Source: Pirellula sp.
GTDB taxonomy: Bacteria > Planctomycetota > Planctomycetia > Pirellulales > Pirellulaceae
Length of the DNA stretch: 37,526 nt
Assembly: GCA_021300015.1 (NCBI GenBank)
Contig: JAJTFB010000063.1
Coordinates: forward strand, 1 to 37,526
Direction: 5' to 3'
The number at the start of each line of letters is the position of its first letter. Within the stretch, counting starts at the first letter, position 1. Below are positions 14,963-26,100 of this stretch, piece by piece. The position numbers and the translations under genes are program-made. The notes under the pieces were generated by a model. That model made no database searches. It was not told the origin of the DNA and was given only the letters and a program-made list of their open reading frames with translations.

Positions 14963-15295
14963 CTACAGGATCGGGACAGCGACGAAGATCTCACCCTCGC
15001 GCACCTGCACTTCGAAGTGGTCGGTTTTCACCTTAGGGTTATCCATCCAAGTCCCATCGCTGAGGGCAAAACGCCAAGCGTGCCATGGGCAAGCGACGCA
15101 TCCATCGTGGATCCAGCCGGCCGAGAGCGAAGCGCCTTGGTGTGGGCAGAAGTCATCCAGAGCGTGGTACTGGCCCTCGGACTCAAAGATCGCGATCATG
15201 CGATCGGCGACCGGAAAGGCGCGCCCTTCGTTCTTGGGAATGTCCTCGATCTTGGCCACTTTGACCCATTCGAATTTCGAAGTTTCCTCACTCAC
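14963..15295 (-). CDS. Rieske 2Fe-2S ferredoxin-like protein (NirD/assimilatory type)
   Basis: Small soluble Rieske protein of 110 aa. The cluster ligands are visible as C50-x-H52 in CPHQGASLSAG and C69-x2-H72 in CPWHAW. The length and lack of a membrane anchor match the ferredoxin-type or NirD-like group rather than cytochrome bc1 Rieske subunits. It probably passes electrons to an oxygenase or reductase that is not encoded here. The start overlaps the end of the CinA-like gene by 8 bp, so translation is likely coupled. It is the last of three genes read on the minus strand. Confidence 0.93.
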   Translation of the reverse strand: MSEETSKFEWVKVAKIEDIPKNEGRAFPVADRMIAIFESEGQYHALDDFCPHQGASLSAGWIHDGCVACPWHAWRFALSDGTWMDNPKVKTDHFEVQVREGEIFVAVPIL

Positions 15296-16547
15296 CGAGC
15301 AGCTCCTTTCGCAGCAGATCGAGCGCCGTTTTGGCTAGCCTTTGGTAGAACAGTTCGGGGTGTCCGCTGACCGATTTGGTTTTCAGCGTCGCTCGGTTGG
15401 CTGGGCCGACGATCGCAACTTGCAATTCGGTCGATGGCAAGGAGGATTCGCGGGCAAACGAGCTGCTCGGGGGATAGACACCGACGGCCATCGCATAATC
15501 GGTCATGTGAAGTTGCTTCGATTGCAGTGCCAGTTCGGCCAATGATTGAGAATTGAAATCCGAGGCTGTCGCAGAAGCGGGCAGAAGAGGCTGCCATGCA
15601 AGGTGCTTGAGTCCTCCCGGTCTGCTGGGTTCTAGGCCTTCGCTGAGCATTTGGCCGACCCAGCATCCCGAGCCTACCTCGACGATGCTCAGTGTAAGGT
15701 GCTTCTGATCCAGAAGGTCATGGATGACATCCTGGAGTTCCAAGTCACCTTCTGCGAAGATCACTTCTCCGAAGGCTTGGCGAATCTGTGCGAGGGTCGG
15801 TCCGATGAGCGATTGAAATTCATCCTCGCAGGTGGCAAGCGCCGCGATCCGCAGCGTGATGGTCGCTTTGGATACCGTGATACCGACGCGGGGAATTCGA
15901 TCTCGGGAGATCAGATCGGGGATGACTTGTTCGACGTCGCTCTCGCCGAGTCCGAAGAGTTTCACCGAATGAAAAAAGCAGCGTTGATGCCCGAGTCCGA
16001 GCTCCTCGATCAGGCGGGGTTCGACCGTTTGGCTGAGCATTTGAATCATCTCGGCCGGGACTCCAGGCAGGGCGAACAGCCGGCTTGGGTGATCCATGTT
16101 TTGTGCATCTTTGACCAGGACCTCCAGATCGACACCAGGCGCTGTGCCATGGGGGTTGGGAATGATGCGTGAGGTTTGAGGAAACATGGCTTGGACCCGA
16201 TTGCGTTCTGGCATGGATCTGTTTCGAGACTTGAAGAGGTTCTCGATATGGGCCATGGCTTCGGGTCGGAATTCGAGCGGTTGGCCGAAGGCCTCGGCCA
16301 TCGCTTCGCGGGTTAAATCATCGGCCGTCGGGCCTAGACCACCCGAGATGATCACGATGTCGCAACGGCTCGCAGCAATCCGAAACGCGGAGACGTTGTC
16401 GGCAAGGTCGTCCCCGACGGTGGTATGATGCCCGACACGGATCCCCAGGTCACCGAGCCGACGACTGATGATTTGGCTGTTGGTGTCCAGGCGTTGGCCG
16501 CTGGTGAGTTCATCGCCGACGGAGATGATTTCAGCTTTCATTGACAT
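15288..16547 (-). CDS. cinA: CinA-like protein with degenerate C-terminal amidase domain
   Basis: CinA family protein of 419 aa. The N-terminal domain (residues 1-170) is the MoCF-like/COG1058 part with conserved AEIISVGDELTSGQ, DTNSQIISRRL, IISGGLGPTADDLTREA and LPGVPAEM. In the family this half acts as an ADP-ribose pyrophosphatase. The C-terminal domain (about 265-419) normally carries AESCTGG, whose serine is the nucleophile of nicotinamide-nucleotide amidase, and TGIAGPGG. Here the corresponding stretches read VEVGSGCWVG and AVGVYPPSSS, so the catalytic serine seems to be Val and both glycine motifs are broken. Amidase activity is therefore doubtful. The gene begins 15 bp after the acyl-CoA dehydrogenase-like gene and overlaps the Rieske gene. 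Confidence 0.9.
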   Translation of the reverse strand: MSMKAEIISVGDELTSGQRLDTNSQIISRRLGDLGIRVGHHTTVGDDLADNVSAFRIAASRCDIVIISGGLGPTADDLTREAMAEAFGQPLEFRPEAMAHIENLFKSRNRSMPERNRVQAMFPQTSRIIPNPHGTAPGVDLEVLVKDAQNMDHPSRLFALPGVPAEMIQMLSQTVEPRLIEELGLGHQRCFFHSVKLFGLGESDVEQVIPDLISRDRIPRVGITVSKATITLRIAALATCEDEFQSLIGPTLAQIRQAFGEVIFAEGDLELQDVIHDLLDQKHLTLSIVEVGSGCWVGQMLSEGLEPSRPGGLKHLAWQPLLPASATASDFNSQSLAELALQSKQLHMTDYAMAVGVYPPSSSFARESSLPSTELQVAIVGPANRATLKTKSVSGHPELFYQRLAKTALDLLRKELLGE

Positions 16548-16562
16548 ATGGCTTAGGAATTC

Positions 16563-17585
16563 CTAACACGCATCGGAGGGATGGGAGTTGAATTGAGTCA
16601 GATCGCACAAATGGGCTTCGGCTATCGGTTGTGGACAACTCCAAACCAAAAAGAACAAAGCCTCTTGGGCCCAGCGAGCCACATCGGAGCTGGCGATGAA
16701 ACCGGCCCCTTTCTCGATGGCTAAGGCAGCTTGGGTGGCCCTGAGGACCAAGTCGTTGGAATCCTTGCGGAGCTCGGCCGTATCGACAGTCCGTTGGCCG
16801 GTTTGGGTGGCTTGGAAGAGCCTGCCGCTGAGGGTATCCCAGCGCTGTTTGAAGTTATCTGCAAAGCGTCCGAGGGAGGATCTATGGTTCGACTGGACGA
16901 GGATATGGTCGATAGCGCGTGCGGCCAGTCCGAGCGCCAGGGCGCTGGTCTGGAGTCCACCGGCTCCACCGCTTTGAGAAACGGCCATCACCTGGCGGAC
17001 CGGACCGTGGAGAAGTTGTTCCGGACCGACACAGACACGATCGAGGAAGACCTCATCGGTGCAACTATCCTTAAGGGCCAGCAGATCCATGCCCGGTCCG
17101 CGATGGATCCGAGGGTCGTTGGTCGGAAGATAAAACAAGGACTGGAGTTCTGGGTTGATCGGATCGCAGGCCCCGATGACGAGGGCTTGTGAATCGGCAC
17201 AGGCGGTCACCCATGGGACTGTGCCTTGAAGGGTCCAGCCCGATGCGTTGGGGTGAGCCAGTACCGAGGGTGTCGCGAGGTGTTGACGGCTGGTGGTCAG
17301 ATGGCTGATGCCGACCGAGATCCATCGACTGGCGCTTGCGTGCTGTGAAAGATAGAGTGCAGCGGCTGGATTGCTGGAAGTTTCGATTCGGCGCAGGGCC
17401 GCATTGCGTTGGGTCAGGATGAACGCATCGGTCAGCGATGCGTGAGCCGTAGCACAATAAAAAGCAAGATGCAGAGCCGAGCCGGACACGACCGACTGTT
17501 CGTATGTGCACAGATCGGAGAGTTTTGCTAGACGATCCGAGAGGGACTTCGGAGAGGATCGCAAGTTCGCCAGCAGGGGAAGCAA
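16563..17585 (-). CDS. Acyl-CoA dehydrogenase-like flavoprotein
   Basis: Predicted 340-aa protein resembling acyl-CoA dehydrogenases. The central beta-domain is seen in GWTLQGTVPWVTACADSQALVIGA. The C-terminal helical bundle includes GGLQTSALALGLAARAIDHI, typical of the FAD-binding half. It is shorter than the usual 380 aa, and the N-terminal helical domain appears reduced. I cannot identify the catalytic glutamate with confidence, so substrate and activity are open. The start is uncertain: TTG at 17585 is the first recognised start, but the frame stays open with plausible coding to about 17651, with no ATG. It heads a minus-strand operon with the CinA-like and Rieske genes. The Rieske protein could serve a redox partner role, but that is speculation. 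Confidence 0.78.
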   Translation of the reverse strand: MLPLLANLRSSPKSLSDRLAKLSDLCTYEQSVVSGSALHLAFYCATAHASLTDAFILTQRNAALRRIETSSNPAAALYLSQHASASRWISVGISHLTTSRQHLATPSVLAHPNASGWTLQGTVPWVTACADSQALVIGACDPINPELQSLFYLPTNDPRIHRGPGMDLLALKDSCTDEVFLDRVCVGPEQLLHGPVRQVMAVSQSGGAGGLQTSALALGLAARAIDHILVQSNHRSSLGRFADNFKQRWDTLSGRLFQATQTGQRTVDTAELRKDSNDLVLRATQAALAIEKGAGFIASSDVARWAQEALFFLVWSCPQPIAEAHLCDLTQFNSHPSDAC

Positions 17586-17850
17586 ATCCGGAAGGTTCGA
17601 GAGCTCTTGGCTAAGAAGTGTTGCGGTGATGGACAGGGGCCTTATTAGAGTTGGTTATCCGCAAATCGCATCCGATGCGATTCGATTTGAATTGGCGGGT
17701 CAGCGGCCGAATAGGGGAGTATGGGCAGTAGGTTATTTGGTGAAGATTTTTTTCGCGGTTCGATCATAATGGGCCCAAGCGCAGGGTTCGATCCTGTGCG
17801 TTGATTGTAGCTTCAAAACGGCGATCTTCCATCTGCGAGCAGGAGAGCTT
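17586..17850. other. Divergent intergenic region between acyl-CoA dehydrogenase and glgP
   Basis: The 265 bp between divergent genes should hold both promoters. CATAAT at about 17765-17770 could be a -10 box for glgP, but I find no -35 at proper spacing. A short hairpin at 17780-17798 is described among rejected items. The left 65 bases may be coding for the acyl-CoA dehydrogenase N-terminus if it uses an unusual start. Confidence 0.4.
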
Positions 17851-19929
17851 GTGAATATTCTAGGGCATGAGCAAAACCCCAACGGTACCTCGATAGACCT
17901 TGCCGCTGAGGGATCGGAGTTGGTTTACCAGAAGTGCATGGCGATTGCCAGCAATCTTTGGTGGAGTTGGCATCCCGAGGTGGTGCATTTGTTTCGGGAC
18001 ATCGATCCGGTGCGGTGGAGGGAGCTCGATCACAATCCGATCGCGTTGCTTCGGGAGTTTACTCCAGAGAGTTTGGCTTATCGAGCCAACGAGCGGGTTC
18101 TGCATAGTCGCATCAACTACGCGTACCGAAGGCTCCATGAGTACATCGGTTACAACAGCACTTGGGCGCACACCCATGCTGGGGTTTTGGGAAGCAAGCC
18201 GGTGGCTTATTTTTCGGCCGAGTTTGGATTGCACGAATCGTTGCCGATTTATTCCGGAGGGTTGGGGGTATTGTCTGGTGACCACATCAAAAGCGCCAGT
18301 GGCTTGGGGATACCTCTGGTAGGCATCGGATTATTTTACAACCACGGGTACTTCAAGCAGCGGTTATCGGCCGATGGATATCAATCTGAGGATTACATCG
18401 AGCACAACGTCGAGAATCTGCCGTTGACGCCGGCTCGGACCCCCTCGGGCAGTCCGTTTGTGGTGCGGCTGGAGACACGCTCAGGGGAGTTGTTCGCCAA
18501 GGTTTGGAAGCTAGCCGTGGGTCGAGTGACTTTGTTTTTGCTCGATAGCAACTACGAGAGCAACCGACCGGAGGATCGAGAGTTGACGAGTCGACTTTAT
18601 GGGGGTGATGAGCGGACTCGGATACGTCAGGAGCTGCTCATCGGAGTCGGAGGGATACGTATCTTGCATGCGATGGGCATCAGCCCTGGAGCTTATCATT
18701 TGAACGAAGGTCACAGTGCGTTTGCGACTTTAGAGGCCGTTCGATTGCGGATGGAAGAAGACGGGGTCAGTTTTGAGGATGCGCAAAGAGACATTGCCGA
18801 CTCGACGGTCTTTACGACGCACACGCCGGTGCCTGCTGGGCACGATCGATTCCATGCGGATTTGATCGAGGAGCATTTAGGGCCAATGAGAGACCAGCTT
18901 GGTATCTCCCATGAGCACTTGATGAGTTTTGTGTGGAGGGCCTTATGGCCCAATCGCGAGGAGAACGCAATTCCGATCGGGCATATCACCAACGGAGTTC
19001 ACGTACAGAGTTGGCTCGCCGAGCAAATGCGGCAATTGTACGATCGTCATTTCCCGGCCCATTGGACCAACCACATGGGAGAACCCGGGGTCTGGCAATC
19101 GATCCATCAGGTCGACCCTGGCGAGTTGTGGGAGACCCACAATGCGCTCAAGACCATGCTTTGGTCATTTGTTCGCAGGCGGTTGGTACGTCAGATGAGC
19201 CAGCGGAACGAGAGTCAAGAATCGATCGATTTGGCGACACGGGTGGGCAATCCCGCAGCATTGACGATCGGTTTTGGACGAAGATTTGCCACGTACAAAC
19301 GCGCCAACATGATCTTTCGCGATCTGGATCGCATCGCGGCGATCGTCAACAATCCAGCCCGCCCGGTTCAGATTTTGTTCGCTGGCAAAGCCCACCCCAA
19401 GGACGAACCCGGCAAGAGATTCATCCAGGAGATTGCCAATCTAAGGGGCGATTCACGGTTTGCTGGCAAGGTGGTATTCGTCGAGGATTACGACATCAAC
19501 GTTTGCCGGCATTTGATCCAAGGGGTCGATGTGTGGCTCAACAATCCGCGACGGCCCTTGGAAGCCTCCGGGACAAGCGGACAAAAAGTCATCCTCAATG
19601 GGGGACTGAACTTGAGCATTCTCGACGGATGGTGGGCGGAAGCCTTCAACGGTTCTAACGGTTTTGCGATCGGCAAAGGGACCAGCCATGTCCAGGACCG
19701 CATCACCGACGAACGCGACGCGATCAATCTCTATGAGGCACTGGAAAATCAGGTAATCCCAATGTTTTTCGAGCGAGACCAAGACGGCTTACCGGCGGCT
19801 TGGATCCAACGCATGCGCAACAGCATCAGCACCCTGGCTTGGCGTTTCAGCAGCCACCGAATGGTGATGGACTACGCACGGATGGCTTATGTACCTGCCT
19901 CGGGCGGGGTGAGCAGCTCGATGGATTGA
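17851..19929 (+). CDS. glgP: Alpha-glucan phosphorylase (GT35, short bacterial type)
   Basis: Cytosolic PLP enzyme of 692 aa that releases glucose-1-phosphate from glycogen or maltodextrin. The N-terminal segment (residues 20-110, NLWWSWHPEVVHLFRDIDP) is the DUF3417-type domain of the short bacterial and archaeal phosphorylases. YFSAEFGLHESLPIYSGGLG near 120 and HLNEGHSAF near 274 are conserved. The PLP lysine is Lys579 in EASGTSGQKVILNGG, followed by NLSILDGWW. The start is GTG at 17851 with AGGAG about eight bases upstream. It is monocistronic: a strong intrinsic terminator follows. No other glycogen genes lie in the window, so it supports storage glucan use on its own transcript. Confidence 0.95.
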   Translation: MNILGHEQNPNGTSIDLAAEGSELVYQKCMAIASNLWWSWHPEVVHLFRDIDPVRWRELDHNPIALLREFTPESLAYRANERVLHSRINYAYRRLHEYIGYNSTWAHTHAGVLGSKPVAYFSAEFGLHESLPIYSGGLGVLSGDHIKSASGLGIPLVGIGLFYNHGYFKQRLSADGYQSEDYIEHNVENLPLTPARTPSGSPFVVRLETRSGELFAKVWKLAVGRVTLFLLDSNYESNRPEDRELTSRLYGGDERTRIRQELLIGVGGIRILHAMGISPGAYHLNEGHSAFATLEAVRLRMEEDGVSFEDAQRDIADSTVFTTHTPVPAGHDRFHADLIEEHLGPMRDQLGISHEHLMSFVWRALWPNREENAIPIGHITNGVHVQSWLAEQMRQLYDRHFPAHWTNHMGEPGVWQSIHQVDPGELWETHNALKTMLWSFVRRRLVRQMSQRNESQESIDLATRVGNPAALTIGFGRRFATYKRANMIFRDLDRIAAIVNNPARPVQILFAGKAHPKDEPGKRFIQEIANLRGDSRFAGKVVFVEDYDINVCRHLIQGVDVWLNNPRRPLEASGTSGQKVILNGGLNLSILDGWWAEAFNGSNGFAIGKGTSHVQDRITDERDAINLYEALENQVIPMFFERDQDGLPAAWIQRMRNSISTLAWRFSSHRMVMDYARMAYVPASGGVSSSMD

Positions 19930-19972
19930 AACCGAACCTAGGGGCCATGGAGCTCAGAATAGTCGTAGGGAG

Positions 19973-20002
19973 CTACCCCTCTTTTTGGGGGGTAGTTTTT
20001 TT
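19973..20002 (+). terminator. Intrinsic terminator after glgP
   Basis: CTACCCC at 19973-19979 pairs with GGGGTAG at 19989-19995, followed at once by seven T residues at 19996-20002. It lies 43 bases after the glgP stop and before the giant surface-protein gene, separating the two transcripts. Confidence 0.9.
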
Positions 20003-20168
20003 CATTTTGTCTCTAGGTTGCCAGCAAAGCTCTCTATTTTGCACTTATAATCTTAACGTATCGTTTTCTTTGACGATTCCATCAAGCGGCGGGCAACGCG
20101 GTATTTTACATTCCCTGATCCCCGGCTCGTCGGATATTCCTAGGTCTTTTTCGAAGGTTTGTTGAAGC
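20003..20168 (+). promoter_or_regulatory. Upstream region of the giant surface-protein gene
   Basis: This 166-bp stretch between the terminator and the ATG is more AT-rich than its surroundings. It must hold the promoter by position. CACTTATAATCTTAACG contains TATAAT at 20045-20050, a perfect -10 hexamer. The base run 17-18 bases upstream (AGCAAAGC region) is not a good -35. No operator is evident. Confidence 0.35.
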
Positions 20169-23100
20169 ATGTTCAAGAGAAATCGAAGGCCCGTTCGGCG
20201 ATCGTATCGGTTCGAGCGACTGGAACTCAGGACGATGTTGGCCAGCGATGTCGTTTGGAACAGCGTCAACTGGGATGCGTTGGCGGGATCAGAAGTTCCG
20301 CTGAAAACTTCAGATGCCTTTTATTCGGTCGAGGATCGATTCATCGGATTGAATGTCTCGACCAGTAAACTGGTCATCGGATTGGAGCAGTCGTCGGTCG
20401 AACTTCCGACTTTTCTGAGCGGCGATTTTGGTTTAGGAGGAAGGGCAAGGGTTTATCAAACCACCCAGGAGCTTACCCCTGAGCTTCTCAAGAGCATAGA
20501 ACAGACCCCTGGGGTGGCTTATACAGCCCCTGTCTACATTGCGGCCTCGACGGGAACCGAGCTGACATTGCTCGACGAATTCATTGTGAATCTCAAAGTT
20601 GGGGTATCGGCACAAGAATTCTTTTCTTCGCTTCCTGAGGTTGCAAGTTACCGACCTTTGGAGGGAACGACCGATCAGTTTGTCGGACGATTTGCCGGTT
20701 CCACGGGTCGCAAGGCGCTCGATCGTGCGAATCTTTTGCAAGACAACCCGCAGGTCGAATGGGTCGCGCCGAACTTCTATCAGAACTGGCAGCGGTACTA
20801 CACGCCGAACGATCCTCGGTTTGGAAATCTTTGGCATTTGAACAACACCGGGCAATCGGGTGGTTTGGTCGATGCGGATGTCGATATGCCGGAAGCTTGG
20901 GATATCAACCGGGGTGGATCGCCCACGACGGTCATTGCCGTTATCGATGATGGGGTTCAATCGACCCACCCGGATTTGAACATTTGGACCAATCCAGGGG
21001 AGATCGCTGGGGATGGAATCGATAACGACGGAAACGGCTGGATCGATGACATCCACGGCTGGAACTTTGTCTTTAACACCAACCAATCCGAACCTTTGGG
21101 GACGGATGCACACGGCACTGCAGTAGCGGGTGTAGCGGCCGCGCGGGGCGATAACAATTTGGGGGTCACCGGTGCGGCTTACAATTCCCAGGTCATCTCG
21201 ATCAAGATGTTCGATGGCAACAGCGTCGCGAGCGATGCCAATATCGCGGCCGCGTTGCTCTATGCAGCCGGAATCAACAGATCTGGAACTGGTTTCTGGA
21301 ATGCGGGCGATTTGGTCAACAATTCTTGGGGTGGCGGTGCGGCTTCAACCGTCATCAACAACGCTCTGATCGCTGGGACAACCGTTGGACGAAACGGCAT
21401 TGGAGCGACGTACTTGTTTGCATCAGGCAACAACTCGAGCGGAACGGTTAGTCAACCGGCAGCCCAAGCTGCAAACATTCCGGGGGTTATCGCCGTGGGA
21501 GCGACAACCAATCAGGGAGTTCGTTCAAGTTACAGTCAATTCGGATCGCCCTTGGATTTGGTTGCCCCGAGCAACGGCGGAACCTTGGCCATCGACACGA
21601 CCGACCGGACCGGCGCGAGCGGCTACGCAAGTGGAGATTACACGGGCACCGGGGGTACCGGTTTCGGTGGCACTTCATCGGCTACGCCGCTTGCTGCGGG
21701 AATAGCGGCTTTGGCGATAGCACAGGCCGACATCGTCGGGGTGACGATTCGGCCTGCGGATTTGCGTGCGATGATGCGCAACAACACCGATCTGATCGGT
21801 GGAGCGACCTATGACATCGCGACAGGAAAAAACAATGAGTACGGATTTGGTCGTATCAATGCAGCGACCATGCTCAGCGGGATCGGCAACCCCGAGATCT
21901 CGGTGGTCAGCACGACGAGGGAATTCGCCAGCGGCTCGACGCTGAACATGGGCTCGGCATTGGCTGGTCAGATCGTCGAGACTAGCCTAAGAATCCGCAA
22001 CCAAGGAACGAGCGTTTTGGACATCAGTTCGATCGTCTTACCGGCTCCGTTTTCGGTGGTGAATTTCACCTCAGGTTCCCTTGGACTCGGCGAGACGGCA
22101 GTGATCCGCGTTCGCTTCAATCCGATGACGCCAGGTTCGTTTTCGGAGGACTTGGTGATCAACAACAACGATTCGAACGAAGGGGCGTATCGGATTCGCT
22201 TGACGGGGCTTGCCACGGCACCCCGTTTGTCGGGATCGGTGTTTGAAGATTTCAACAACAGTGGGACTTATGAATTCTTCGAGCGAGGGGTCGCGGGTGC
22301 TGGATTCGTCTACTTAGATACCAATAACAATGGCAACTTCGATACTGGGGAATCTCAAGCGACGATCGATGCCATGGGCTATTATGTTTACCCGACGCTA
22401 GCCGACGGGAGCTACAGAGTCCGAGTCAATATTCCCGGCTGGACCCGGACCACTGCGAACGAATCCTACGTTGTCAACTTGACCAATCCTGCGGATTTTT
22501 CGATCGGCAATAACTTTGGGTTTGGCAGGAACAATCGGTACTACTCGTTTGTGTTTGACGATCTCAACGGGGACGGCATTCTCAATGGCAATGATATACC
22601 GTTACCGAATTTCGTCGTTGATGCAGGAGGAACAACCCAGAGTTTTTCGACCAATGTACCGGTTCCTATTGTTGATTCGTCGACATCCAACTCGACGATC
22701 ACCGTTCCGGCCTCATCGCTGACGATCGACGACATCAATGTGCTCATCAATTTGACCCATACCTGGGATAGCGATATGGAAATATCGCTTTTCGCGCCCG
22801 ACAACACTCAGGTTATCCTATCGAACCGACGAGGCGGTTCGGGAGACAACTATACCAATACGACATTTGACGATGCGGCATTAACTCCGATTGCGTCGGG
22901 TACTGCGCCGTTTACAGGGACCTTCAGACCTGATCAACCTCTATCGGCTTTCAATAATAAACCTTGGCAGGGAAATTGGCGTCTTCAGATACGCGATCTT
23001 GCGGGGGGAGATTCTGGGACCCTTTTGAATTGGTCGATGCAGATTTCTAGGCTCTTTAGGGCCACCTCCGATACAAACGGATGGGCTCTTATCGATGTCA

Positions 23101-26100
23101 ATAATGGGCCGGTAACTGCTATCCTGCAATTGCAACCAACCTATGAGTACACCGTTCCTACCAACGGCTCGCACTCATTTACCGCTGCCGGTGCGCCCAT
23201 TTTTGGCAGGACTTATGGAGCGAGGACAACACCTCGCCCGCCGACGGACATCGTGCTATCCAGTACCGCTACTCCTGAAAATGAACCAGTCGGTCGGTTG
23301 GTAGGGACCCTGACGAGTCGCGACCCGAACCGGGGAGACTCGTTCACTTACGCATTGATCAACGGAACGGGATCGACCGACAACGCTCGATTCCAAATCG
23401 TCGGCGACAAACTCTTCGCTCTAGAAACTTTCGATTTCGAAGCGAATCAGAGCTTTACGATCCGTGTCGCATCAACCGATGTGACTTCTTTGACCTACGA
23501 AGAAGCGATCGTCATATCCGTACTCAATGTCAACGAAAGTCCATTGACGATCGGATTGAATCCGAGCACTATCGATGAGAATTCCCCGAACGGTTTTTAT
23601 GTAGGAACGCTCTCGACGCGCGACACGGACTTTTTGACCGACTTTGTTTTCAATTACCAATTCGTAGCCGGTGCAGGTAGCACCCACAACAGTTCCTTCT
23701 CGATCGTCAACGGCGATCTGCTCGTCGATGGGCCGATCGATTTTGAAACCACTCCGGTGATGAACATCCGCGTTGGCTCGACCGACCAAGGTGGACTGTC
23801 GGTCGAAGAGATTTTGACGATCACGATCCGTAACGTGAACGAAATGCCTACGGTGGTCAATCTTTCAAATACCTCTTTACCGGAAAATCAACCAGCAGGC
23901 TTTGAAATCGGGACGGTGAGCAATGGCGATCCCGATGTGGACGATACCCCTGTATTTTCGCTAGTCACGGGTCCGGGAAGTGACGACAACATCATGTTCC
24001 GAATCGTCGGCGATAAACTTCAATCGGCCGTAACGTTCGACTTCGAAGCTCGAAGCGCTTACACGCTGCGGATTCGAGCGACCGACCGAGGTGGATTCTT
24101 CCTGGAGCAAAGCTTTACCATCAACGTAACGGACGTCAACGAACCACCGGCCGCCGTGACGATATCGAACAATCGGATCCAAGAGAACCTTCCAGCAGGA
24201 ACCTATATTGGAACCGTTTCCTCGACCGATATCGATGGCGACTCGGTGCAGATCGCGATTGTCGCTGGGCCTGGCGGTGAGGACAACTCGGGCTTCCAAC
24301 TCATCGGACGCGATCTTTACTCAACCGAGAGCTTCGATTTCGAATCCAAGCGGCTTTTGAGCGTACTTTTTGAAGCGACCGATACGCTGGGGCTTACAAC
24401 TCGGCAGATCCTCCAAATCGCCGTTTTGAATACCAACGAATCTCCTAGTTCCGTAGCTTTGTCACCGAATACGATTCCTGAAAGTGCGACGCTAGGTGCC
24501 ACGATCGGCAAGCTTATCACCAACGACATCGACGGCGATAATGTGTTTCGATACGAGTTTGCTACCGGTGCTGGTTCGGATGACAACGGGTTGTTCACCC
24601 TCGTCGGCGACCAACTCCGAACGGCTGCAAATTATGATTTCGACGTAAAAAACACTTATACGATTCGCGTACGAACTTTCGATCTAGGGGGACTGTCGGC
24701 CGAGCAACAGCTCTTTGTGAACATCACCAATGTCAACGACCCACCGACCGGAGTGGTTCTATCGAATTCGACCGTTCCGGAAAATTCACCGATCGGTACC
24801 ACGGTCGGCTCGTTCGCATCGACCGATGCCGACGACGGTGATACCCACACCTATAGCTTCGTCACCGGCGCAGGAGACGCGGACAATACGCTCTTTGCGA
24901 TCGTCGGAAATGAACTGATCACCCGGAACATTTTCAACTTCGAGAGCCGCAGTATTTATTCGGTCCGTATCCAAACCCAGGATGCTGGCGGCTTGAGTTT
25001 CGAGCGACTTTTCCCCATCTCCATCACCAACGTCAACGAGTCGCCGACCTCTGTCCGTATCTCGAGGCGTTCGATCGCTGAAAACTCTCCGATTGGAACG
25101 GTGCTCGGCACGCTATCGACGACCGATACCGATACGCTCACGGACACCGAATTCGTTTATTCGTTGGTTTCAGGCACAGGGGATTCCAACAATTCGCTCT
25201 TTACGATCTCGGGCAATCAAGTTCTATCCAATGCACCGCTAGACTTTGAAACGATCAGCAAACTCTCGATCCGCGTGCGCAGTACAGACTTAGGTGGACT
25301 GTTTATCGAAGCTCCTTTCGCAGTCGATGTGACCAACGTCAACGAGCTGCCGACGGCACTCAATCTCGCTGGGAATACAATCCTTGAAAACCAACCTGTC
25401 GGAACCCCGATCGGCGTGTTTAGCAACAACGACCCGGATTTCAATGATTCGCATATCTACACCCTCGAACCCGGTACGGGCGGACAAGACAATTTGCTCT
25501 TCGATATCGTCGGAAACGAATTGCGTTCCTTCCAAAGCTACGATTTCGAAACCAAATCGACTTTCAACATCCGCGTCAGGGTGACCGACCGGGTCGGTGG
25601 TTTCATCGAAGCTCCATTTGTTATCAATGTGCTCGATACCAACGAGAACCCCAACGTGCTTAGCCTCTCGGCAAATACCATCGCCGAGAACGCACCCTCA
25701 GGTACCCCCATCGGAACTTTGATCGGCTCCGACCCAGACGCCGGTTCGGTCCTCTCGTATAGCCTTATCGGAGGAACTGGCAGCGACGACAACGCTAGCT
25801 TTACCCTCGCCGGAAACAGCATTTCGAGCAACGCTTCGTTCGATTTTGAGACCAAGAAAACCTATAGCATACGCGCCCGAGTCGAGGACCAATTCGGTGC
25901 CGGACTCGAACGGGTTTTCCAAATTCTTGTCACCAATGTCAACGAAGCTCCAACACTCGTTGCAGTCAACCCGAACTCCATCAATGAGCGTCTGCCGATC
26001 AACTCCTTGGTCGGCGATTTGAGCACGAGCGATCCGGATGCGGGCGACTCGTTTGCTTATTCGTTGGTCAGCGGATCGGGATCCCAGGACAACAGCTTCT

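Noticed and set aside
17779..17800. Hairpin resembling a tRNA T arm (GGTTCGATCC-like)
   Set aside because: The loop and stem register are wrong for a T arm and no acceptor or anticodon arms lie upstream.
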